Positions 44,232 to 50,399 of a stretch of DNA of 50,399 nucleotides are shown in pieces. Both the position numbers and the translations under genes were made by a program. The notes below the pieces were generated by a model. The model was not told where the DNA came from and did no database searches. It saw only the letters and a program-made list of their open reading frames with translations. How positions within the stretch are numbered: the stretch's first letter is position 1; every line of letters starts with the position of its first letter. The stretch covers positions 1 through 50,399 of the forward strand of contig JAJZOZ010000004.1 of NCBI GenBank assembly GCA_021811405.1. The letters are read 5' to 3'. Source of the DNA: a bacterium (lineage in GTDB: Bacteria; Elusimicrobiota; Elusimicrobia; Elusimicrobiales; UBA9959).

Positions 44232-45938
44232 ATGGCGAAGAGACCAGGCTTCACCGCGATTCTCGCCTCCGCCGCGCTGGCCCTGCACCTTTTCGCCGGC
44301 CTCTCTTTCATTTTTTCCTCCTCGGCCACTTACGACGAGACGGTGCACCTGTCCAGCGGCTATTCCTACCTGGAGACGGGGCGCTACGCGATGAACATCA
44401 TGGACCACCCGCCGCTGGCCGAGATGCTCTGCGCGCTGCCGCTGGCCTTCATGAACCTGAAGTCCTTCACGGCCCATCCCTATTTCGCCAATCTCATGCC
44501 TTACCATTACGGGGACCTGTTCCTGTACGAGAACACGGCTCCGCCTGGCCGCCTGCTGAACACGGCGAGGAGCTTCGGCTTCCTCGCGTGGACTTCGGTC
44601 TTCGCCTTCTTCATCTGGTCCTTCGCCTCCCGTCTGGAGTCCGGCGCCGCCGCCGCTTTCAGCCTGGCGGTATTCTCGCTGATGCCGGTCTTCATCTCCA
44701 ACGACGCCCTCGTGACCACCGACGCCGCCGCGGCGGCCTTCTATTTCGCCTCTTTCGCCGCCGGCTGGTATTTCACGGAGGGCGAGGCCGGCCAGGGGAA
44801 GCCCGGCGGCGCAGGCGCCCGGCTGTGGCGGCGGGCGGCCCTGGCGGGAGTTCTTTCGGGCCTGGCGCTGGTCTCCAAGTTCAGCATGTTCATAGTGCCG
44901 CCAATGGTGGCCGCCCTGTGGCTGGCGGACAACCGCCTGTCCCGGCGCATGCCCGCCGCGAGGCTGGCCGGCCATATAGCCGTCTACGCCGCGGCCTGCC
45001 TGCTGGCCGTGGCGCTGGTCTACAAGTTCGACCTCGGGCTTTACTGGAAAGGTCTCTACGCCACCCTGACCCGCCTGGACCAGGGGCGTTCCTCGTTCGC
45101 CTTCGGCAGCCATTCCGTCAGCGGGGTCTGGTGGTATTTCCCGGCCGCGCTGCTGGTCAAGACCCCTTTGCCGGCGCTGGGAGCGGCAGCCGCGGGCGTA
45201 TGGCTCGCGGTCAAGAACTTCCGGCGCGGCTATCTCTGGCTGCTGGTGCCGCCGGCCGCGTTCTTCGCAGCCGCGCTGAGCGCTAAGGTGCAGATAGGCT
45301 ACAGGCACATCATGCCGGTGATGCCGTTCCTCGCCGTGCTGGCCGGCCTGGCGCTGGCCCGGATACCCGGGAAGAAGGGCGCCTGGCTGGCTTCCGGTCT
45401 GGTGATCCTTAACGCCGTTTCGGTGCTGCGCGTCCACCCGTATTACCTCGCCTATTTCAACGAGGCCGCCGGCGGCCCGGCGCGCGGCTACAGGCTGCTG
45501 ACCGATTCCAACCTGGACTGGGGACAGGACGTGCGGACCCTCGCGCGCTATCTGGCCACGCGGGGGAACCCGCCGGTGGTCTTCTCCTACTTCGGAGTCG
45601 CCAGGCCGGAGAGCGCCGGCATAAGCTACGTGCCGCTGGGCGTAGTGTCCAACGTCGAGCTCAAGGGCGCGGGGGCGCAGGTCTGTTCCATGAAAGAGGT
45701 GCTGCTGGCCGTCTCGGCCACCAACCTCCAGGGCACCTATTACGCGGACAAGGATACCTACGGCTGGCTGAAGGACAGGAAGCCCGCGTTCGACGCCGGC
45801 CATTCCATCTTCCTGTACGACCTGACCTCGGACGGGCCCGGCCTGCGCCGGCTGGCCGCCCTGTTCGACCGGGAAGGCCGCAACGCGGAGGCCGACTGCC
45901 TCTACGAGAGGGCCGGCAGAGCGGAGAAAGCTCCATGA
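44232..45938 (+). CDS. GT39-type membrane glycosyltransferase (ArnT/PMT-like)
   Basis: The 568-residue protein has about ten membrane helices and the GT-C signature near its start: SATYDETVHLSSGYSYLETG with the catalytic Asp-Glu, then MDHPPLAEML. A later YRHIMPVMPFLAVLAGLAL helix and a soluble tail with DSNLDWGQDV follow, as in PMT-like proteins. Such enzymes move a sugar from a polyprenyl-phosphate carrier to protein or lipid in the periplasm. The acceptor is unknown. The next gene, a TPR protein, overlaps its stop (ATGA). Confidence 0.87.
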   Translation: MAKRPGFTAILASAALALHLFAGLSFIFSSSATYDETVHLSSGYSYLETGRYAMNIMDHPPLAEMLCALPLAFMNLKSFTAHPYFANLMPYHYGDLFLYENTAPPGRLLNTARSFGFLAWTSVFAFFIWSFASRLESGAAAAFSLAVFSLMPVFISNDALVTTDAAAAAFYFASFAAGWYFTEGEAGQGKPGGAGARLWRRAALAGVLSGLALVSKFSMFIVPPMVAALWLADNRLSRRMPAARLAGHIAVYAAACLLAVALVYKFDLGLYWKGLYATLTRLDQGRSSFAFGSHSVSGVWWYFPAALLVKTPLPALGAAAAGVWLAVKNFRRGYLWLLVPPAAFFAAALSAKVQIGYRHIMPVMPFLAVLAGLALARIPGKKGAWLASGLVILNAVSVLRVHPYYLAYFNEAAGGPARGYRLLTDSNLDWGQDVRTLARYLATRGNPPVVFSYFGVARPESAGISYVPLGVVSNVELKGAGAQVCSMKEVLLAVSATNLQGTYYADKDTYGWLKDRKPAFDAGHSIFLYDLTSDGPGLRRLAALFDREGRNAEADCLYERAGRAEKAP

Positions 45939-46699
45939 ACAAACTGATCAAGCCGCTGATGGCCGCCGTGGCGGCCGCGCTGGCCGGCTACGTCTGGTTC
46001 GCCGTGCTGGGCGGCTCCAGGAAGGAAGCCTGCTTCAACATGACCGGGAAGCCCGCGGTGGAGGCGTGCTCCTTCGTGATCCGCTGGCGCGGCGGCGCGG
46101 AAAAGGCGGAGGCCCTGTACCGCCGCTCCAGGCTTTATGCCAGCGGGGAGGCCTGGGACGACGAGAAAGCCGACCTCGAGGCGCTGCTTGCCATGAAGGA
46201 TTCCGCCCGCCTGGGCAAGGAAAGGCTGGGCAACGTCTACGTCGGGCTCGCGCTGGTAGCCACGCGCAAGGGCGACGAGGCGGCGGCCAGGAAATACTCC
46301 GAGCTGGCAGTTCAGACCGGCAACGCGAGCTCGGGGGTTTACTTATCCCTTGCCGGGGCCTATATCGAGGCCAAGCAGTACAAGCAGGCGGCGGACCTGC
46401 TGCTGGGCGCGGCCATTCCCGACAGCGAGAAGAAGCACCCGTACTACAACGCGCTGGCCTCGGCTTACGGCGGCATGGGCGACTACCCCCGGGCCTATTA
46501 CGCCCTGAAGAGCGGACTCGCGGTGAAAGCCCCCAGGCCGGTCCTGGCCGCCACCGCCAAGCAGATGGGCCTGGTGTGCTTCGAGCTGAAGCGCTACAAG
46601 GAGGCTGACATGTACCTCTCCTACGCCCAGCGCTCGGGGGCCGATTGCCCGGAATGCCCGTTGTTGCTTACCACTATCCGGGAATCGCTGATGCCCTGA
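45935..46699 (+). CDS. Membrane-anchored TPR protein
   Basis: The 254-residue protein has one N-terminal membrane helix (about 5-27) and then repeated helical pairs of TPR type (EKAEALYRRSRLYASGEAWD, YVGLALVATRKGDEAAARKY, YLSLAGAYIEAKQYKQAADL, YNALASAYGGMGDYPRAYYA). It probably holds proteins together in the periplasm. A four-base overlap with the glycosyltransferase gene suggests the two work together. Confidence 0.82.
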   Translation: MNKLIKPLMAAVAAALAGYVWFAVLGGSRKEACFNMTGKPAVEACSFVIRWRGGAEKAEALYRRSRLYASGEAWDDEKADLEALLAMKDSARLGKERLGNVYVGLALVATRKGDEAAARKYSELAVQTGNASSGVYLSLAGAYIEAKQYKQAADLLLGAAIPDSEKKHPYYNALASAYGGMGDYPRAYYALKSGLAVKAPRPVLAATAKQMGLVCFELKRYKEADMYLSYAQRSGADCPECPLLLTTIRESLMP

Positions 46700-46847
46700 A
46701 GGCCGCCATTTTCAAATGAAACGCCCTGCGCCGCGCAGCGCCCGCCCCGCGGCCCCTCCCGGGGAGGAACGGCGGAATAACGGCTGGCATGGTTATTGCT
46801 CGGTTTAGGCATGAAGCCCCCGGCCCCGCTCCGGAGCCGCGCGGCCT

Positions 46848-48143
46848 ATGACAACTATGGGAAAAACACTTCTGATCATGATCCTGCTGGCGGCGGCCGC
46901 CCCGGCCAGGGCGGCCGGGTTCACGGCCAGGTCCTATATCGCGGCGGCGCTGGCGGCCTCGCCTTCCATGAAGTCCGCGGAGGAGTCCTTCCGGCAGGCC
47001 GAAAGCTCGTATAAGACCGCGCTGCTGGACGCCGCGCTGCCCTCCCTGACCCTCGGCCTGGGGGAGACCTTTTACGACAACCTCGACACGAGGCTAAGGC
47101 TGGACAGGAACGACGTCGCCTCGTCGCTGTCCGCCTCCTGGAACCTGTACGATTCGGTTTACAGCCCGGCGCGCCGCATAAAGGACGCCCGCCTGGATTA
47201 CGAGACGGCGAAGCTGTCCCTGCTGAAGGCCAAGCAGGACGAGGCCCTGAAGGCGATGGCCCGCTTCTACGCGCTTTATTCCGCCCGGCAGCGTACCGTG
47301 ATAGCGAAGGCCAACCTGGTCTCCCGCGAGCGGCAGTACAAGGACACCAACGAACAGTACAATTCCGGGACCCGCAGCCGCATCGAGGTGACCCAGAGCG
47401 AGGGCGACAAGCTGCAGGGCGAGCTGTCGGTCGCCCAGGCCGAAGCTGCCGAGAGCAAGGCGCTGATGTCCTTCAACGAGCTGATAGACGCCGACCCGGC
47501 CGCGGGGCAGGAGGTGGAGGTCAGCACCATGGCGCCGGAGATACAGCTGCCGCTGCCGCGGGAGGACGTGGACCGCGCGCTGCGGGACAACCTTTCCCTG
47601 CGCATGCAGCGCCTCTCGCTGGAGAAGGCGCGGCTGGCCTACCGCTCCTCGGTCAACTCGGCCTACCCGCGCCTGAGCGTGGACGCCTCGTGGAGGAAGA
47701 CCGCCCTCGGGCTGATAGGCCCCGGCTCTTCCGGCCCCGGCAACCCGTCCTACGCCCTCTCGGCCTCGGTCAGTTTCCCGTTCGGCTTTTTCGGACTGCA
47801 GAACTACCTGAAGACGAAGACCGCGGCCTCGAAGCTGGGCACCGCCGAGCTGAACCTGCAGAACAGCGTCAGGGCCATGAAGACGGACGTGCTGACCTCG
47901 CAGAAGGACATAGAGCTGCAGGTTAAATCCAGGCAGCTGCTGGAGTTCCAGGTGAAGGCGCAGCGGGACACCACCGACAACCTGCTCAGCGAATACTCGC
48001 TGGGCGGCGCCTCCTTCCTGCAGCTCGACAGCTCGCAGACCAAGATGCTGGACGCCGGCAACAACCTGGTGGGCGCTATCAACGACCTGGACCTGGCCCT
48101 GTTCAGCTACAGGGCGCTGCTGGGCGAGAGGATCTGGGAGTAA
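46848..48143 (+). CDS. TolC-family outer-membrane efflux protein
   Basis: The 431-residue protein has a signal peptide (LIMILLAAAAPARA) and two TolC-type repeats with long helices (LLKAKQDEALKAMARFYALY, then RERQYKDTNEQYNSGTRSRI). It forms the outer-membrane channel of a tripartite exporter. The adaptor and ATPase genes follow at once, so this is a complete exporter operon. The start is ATG 46848 or ATG 46857; neither has a clear ribosome site. The 148-base gap before it (46700-46847) holds only short GC palindromes, and no promoter I can support. Confidence 0.9.
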   Translation: MTTMGKTLLIMILLAAAAPARAAGFTARSYIAAALAASPSMKSAEESFRQAESSYKTALLDAALPSLTLGLGETFYDNLDTRLRLDRNDVASSLSASWNLYDSVYSPARRIKDARLDYETAKLSLLKAKQDEALKAMARFYALYSARQRTVIAKANLVSRERQYKDTNEQYNSGTRSRIEVTQSEGDKLQGELSVAQAEAAESKALMSFNELIDADPAAGQEVEVSTMAPEIQLPLPREDVDRALRDNLSLRMQRLSLEKARLAYRSSVNSAYPRLSVDASWRKTALGLIGPGSSGPGNPSYALSASVSFPFGFFGLQNYLKTKTAASKLGTAELNLQNSVRAMKTDVLTSQKDIELQVKSRQLLEFQVKAQRDTTDNLLSEYSLGGASFLQLDSSQTKMLDAGNNLVGAINDLDLALFSYRALLGERIWE

Positions 48144-48155
48144 CGGAGAACGACG

Positions 48156-49076
48156 ATGAAAAGCATGGCGAAACATTCCAAGTGGCTGGCCGCACTCGCG
48201 CTCCTGTCGGCGCTGGGCCTGGCGGGCTACGCGCGCTACGAGAAGATGTCGGTCCGCAGGGACCTTTCGGACTTCATCCGGGAGGCCAGCCGCGGCGACC
48301 TGAAGCTGGACCTGCAGGAGTCCGGCGAGCTGGTCTCGCGGGACTCGGTGGACGTTTTCCCGCCCGGACGCGGCTTCATAGTCGAGGTGCTGAAAAAAGA
48401 GGGGGAGTACGTCGACAAGGGCGAGAAGATCCTGATGTTCAAGGGCGGCGAACGGATAGATTCCAACCAGTACGTGCCGGTGCCGGTGCTCGCCACCCGC
48501 GCGGGCCTGCTTACGCGCTGCATAGACCGCTACGGCAGGACTTCCGACGAGGTGCGCGAGGGGAACCGCGTGGACGGCTCCGGCAGCTGCGTGATGCGCA
48601 TAGTCGACATGAACACCCTGGCCGTGAACCTGCAGGTGAGCGAGCTGAACATCTTCAAGCTGAAGCGCGGCCTGCCTGTCTCCATAACCTTCACCGCCAT
48701 CCCCGGCAGGAAGTTCTCCGGCAGGATAGACGTGATAGCCCCGATGGCCGAGGCCAAGAACAGCGGCTGGATGGGCGGCGGGTCCAAGGTCTTCCGCGTC
48801 GTGATAAACCTGGAGCACCCCGACAAGCAGCTGCGCGTCGGCATGAGCGCCGTGGTGACGGCCGACCTGCAGGCCAAGAAGGACGCCCTCAAGGTCCCGA
48901 TAGAGACGCTGTTCCAGGAAGGCCTGAACTATTACGTCTACCGCCAGAAGAGCGGCTATAGCGCCGAGAAGATACAGGTCTATCCGGGCATGAGGTCCGA
49001 GACCGAGGTGGAACTGGCCGGGCCGGTCAGGCCCGGGGACAAGCTCTTCACCGCGCTGCCGGAGACGCTTAAATGA
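48156..49076 (+). CDS. HlyD/MacA-type periplasmic adaptor
   Basis: The 306-residue protein has an N-terminal membrane helix (about 8-24), a split barrel-sandwich (lipoyl-like) domain (GRGFIVEVLKKEGEYVDKGE, then LATRAGLLTR) and beta-barrel parts (SVTFTAIPG-like VSITFTAIPGRKFSGRID, then LRVGMSAVVTADL). The two lipoyl halves are joined by a short loop instead of a long coiled hairpin, so it is a short adaptor. GGAGAA lies 5 bases before ATG 48156. It links the MacB-type pump and TolC. Confidence 0.88.
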   Translation: MKSMAKHSKWLAALALLSALGLAGYARYEKMSVRRDLSDFIREASRGDLKLDLQESGELVSRDSVDVFPPGRGFIVEVLKKEGEYVDKGEKILMFKGGERIDSNQYVPVPVLATRAGLLTRCIDRYGRTSDEVREGNRVDGSGSCVMRIVDMNTLAVNLQVSELNIFKLKRGLPVSITFTAIPGRKFSGRIDVIAPMAEAKNSGWMGGGSKVFRVVINLEHPDKQLRVGMSAVVTADLQAKKDALKVPIETLFQEGLNYYVYRQKSGYSAEKIQVYPGMRSETEVELAGPVRPGDKLFTALPETLK

Positions 49077-49738
49077 GCATAGCCTGCTCGGAGCTGACGA
49101 AGGTCTACGAGGGAGGCAAGGCCGGCTGGCCGGCCCTGCGCGGTCTTTCTTTCGAAATTAGAACGGGGGAGTTCGTGGCCGTGACGGGCCCCTCCGGCTG
49201 CGGAAAATCCACGCTGCTCAACATAATAGGCCTTCTCGACGAACCGACCGGCGGCGCCTATTCGCTGAACGGCAGGGACGTGGGGTCCATGTCGGATTCC
49301 GAGCGCTCCGGGCTCAGGCTCGGGGAGATCGGCTTCGTCTTCCAGTCCTTCCACCTGCTGAACTCCATCTCGGCGGCGGACAACGTCTGCCTGCCGCTGC
49401 TTTACGCCGGAGAGTACGGCGCGGCCATGCGCCACCGGGCCGCCGAGCTGCTGAAGAAGGTAGGCCTGCACGGCAAGGAGCACAAGACCCCGCTGGAGCT
49501 TTCCGGCGGCGAGAGGCAGCGCGTAGCGATAGCCCGGGCGCTGGCCAACTCCCCCAGGATAATACTCGCCGACGAACCCACCGGCAACCTGGATTCCGCG
49601 TCCAGCCGGGAGATAATGGGGATGCTCTCGGAGCTGAACTCCGAGGGGATCACGATAGTGATGGTCACGCACGACAGGGACCTGGCCGCGCGGGCCGGCA
49701 GGAACATCCGGATGCGCGACGGGAGGATAGAGCCGTGA
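49073..49738 (+). CDS. MacB/LolD-type ABC ATP-binding protein
   Basis: The 221-residue ATPase has Walker A at 39-47 (GPSGCGKST), Q loop in FVFQSFHLLN, signature LSGGERQRVAIARALA and Walker B ILADEPTGNLD. These are typical of the MacB/LolD group, which drives mechanotransmission across the envelope. It overlaps the adaptor stop by four bases and the permease start by four bases (GTGA). Confidence 0.95.
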   Translation: MSIACSELTKVYEGGKAGWPALRGLSFEIRTGEFVAVTGPSGCGKSTLLNIIGLLDEPTGGAYSLNGRDVGSMSDSERSGLRLGEIGFVFQSFHLLNSISAADNVCLPLLYAGEYGAAMRHRAAELLKKVGLHGKEHKTPLELSGGERQRVAIARALANSPRIILADEPTGNLDSASSREIMGMLSELNSEGITIVMVTHDRDLAARAGRNIRMRDGRIEP

Positions 49739-50399
49739 GGGAGCTTTTCAACGCGGCGCGCACCGGCATAGCCGAGATCTGGGCCCACAAGACCCGCTCG
49801 GTGCTGAGCTTCCTGGCCATAGCGGCGGGCTCCGTGGTCTTCATAGACGCGTCCTCCGCCATCGTGAACACCTATTCCAGGCTGAAGTCGCAGCGGGCGG
49901 TGTCAGGAGTGGCGCGCCTCAAGGTCAGCGCCAACACCGGCATGAGCTTCTCCAACCCGGACGCTGGCTACCAGGAATCCCCCAAGATCACCTACGACGA
50001 CGTGCTGGAGCTGCGCAGGAGGATCCCCGGCCTTTACATGGTCTCCCCGGAGATGCGGGTCTACTGGAACATCGTTACCTACGACGGCCGGCGCTACATA
50101 GCCAATACTTACGGGGTGACCCCCGACTGGACCAAGCGCGATTTCACCTACAGGCTGCGCGGCCGTTTCATAAACGACTACGACATGGAGCATAAGCAGC
50201 GGGTCTGCGTGCTCGTCCGCAAGGCGCCCCCGCCGCCGCGCAGCGACCTGGAGAAGACCAGGGCCAGGGAGTGGAACCTTACCGGCCCCTTCGACGACCT
50301 GATGTCGCACGGCGACCCGCTGGACAGGACGGTGACCATGGGCGGCCTCACTTTCACCGTGGTGGGCGTGCTGGAGCAGCTGCCTTATTCGGAACGCCC
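49735..50399 (+). CDS. MacB-type ABC permease, N-terminal part (cut by window end)
   Basis: Starting at GTG 49735, 221 codons are visible before the right edge. One membrane helix (about 18-40, RSVLSFLAIAAGSVVFIDAS) is followed by a large periplasmic domain of the MacB type with SPKITYDDVLELRRRIPGLY. The remaining membrane helices are beyond the window. ATPase and permease are separate genes here, unlike E. coli MacB, where they are fused. The exported substrate is unknown. Confidence 0.88.
   Translation, partial: MRELFNAARTGIAEIWAHKTRSVLSFLAIAAGSVVFIDASSAIVNTYSRLKSQRAVSGVARLKVSANTGMSFSNPDAGYQESPKITYDDVLELRRRIPGLYMVSPEMRVYWNIVTYDGRRYIANTYGVTPDWTKRDFTYRLRGRFINDYDMEHKQRVCVLVRKAPPPPRSDLEKTRAREWNLTGPFDDLMSHGDPLDRTVTMGGLTFTVVGVLEQLPYSER

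Noticed and set aside
46700-46847. RNA gene or small gene before tolC
   Set aside because: No cloverleaf, no coding frame with a start and ribosome site; only short GC palindromes are present.

Overview
The window is a GC-rich (about two thirds G+C by eye), gene-dense stretch of a bacterial chromosome with 44 recognisable protein genes, two of them cut by the window edges. I see no rRNA, tRNA, CRISPR array, insertion sequence or phage gene. The cell is a diderm: there is a TolC-like outer-membrane channel, an outer-membrane beta-barrel protein ending in Phe, and a lipoprotein. Its enzymes suggest an anaerobic or fermentative life: a ferredoxin-fused electron-transfer flavoprotein, histidine breakdown, and molybdenum hydroxylases with their cofactor genes. 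A striking codon habit is heavy use of ATA for isoleucine despite the high GC. I cannot fix the phylum from the sequence; a deep-branching diderm such as Elusimicrobiota would fit, but this is a guess.

Layout. 1-1.3 kb: the end of an electron-transfer flavoprotein pair, EtfB end and ferredoxin-EtfA. 1.4-14.4 kb: eleven tightly packed plus-strand genes ending in a strong terminator. They encode a sensor histidine kinase, a CHASE2 adenylate cyclase, a DUF3307 membrane protein, a DnaQ-type exonuclease, and then the histidine-utilisation genes hutH, hutU and hutI. The hut genes are interleaved with a lipoprotein and a YajQ protein and followed by a HAD phosphatase and a SIS-domain isomerase. 14.4-17.7 kb: a minus-strand operon of GntR/YtrA-type repressor, ABC ATPase and an unusual ABC permease with a large soluble domain. 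It has a near-consensus promoter overlapped by a palindromic operator.

17.7-42 kb is the most interesting part: a broad set of genes for N-heterocycle (probably purine-like) catabolism. It holds SsnA, a dihydropyrimidine-dehydrogenase-like fused flavoenzyme, a second amidohydrolase of the 8-oxoguanine deaminase type, a MocA-type cytidylyltransferase, an XdhC-type accessory protein, a two-gene xanthine-dehydrogenase-like enzyme with MoaD, and a separate three-gene (CoxM/S/L layout) molybdenum hydroxylase. Mixed in are a Ser/Thr kinase with TPR repeats, a phosphofructokinase with a mixed ATP/PPi signature, an ArsB/SLC13-type permease, a second adenylate cyclase, a PH-like membrane protein, an outer-membrane protein and a secreted trypsin-like protease.

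42-50.4 kb: a conserved protein of unknown function with a promoter whose spacer is a perfect inverted repeat, a periplasmic rhodanese, a GT39-type membrane glycosyltransferase with a TPR partner, and a TolC-HlyD-MacB-type tripartite export system running off the right edge.

Working together, the hut enzymes would take histidine to formiminoglutamate (the next enzyme is not in the window). The 17.7-42 kb genes would hydroxylate, deaminate and reduce a ring compound, with molybdenum cofactor maturation encoded alongside. Two cyclases, a histidine kinase, a Ser/Thr kinase and a YajQ protein make the region dense in signalling genes.
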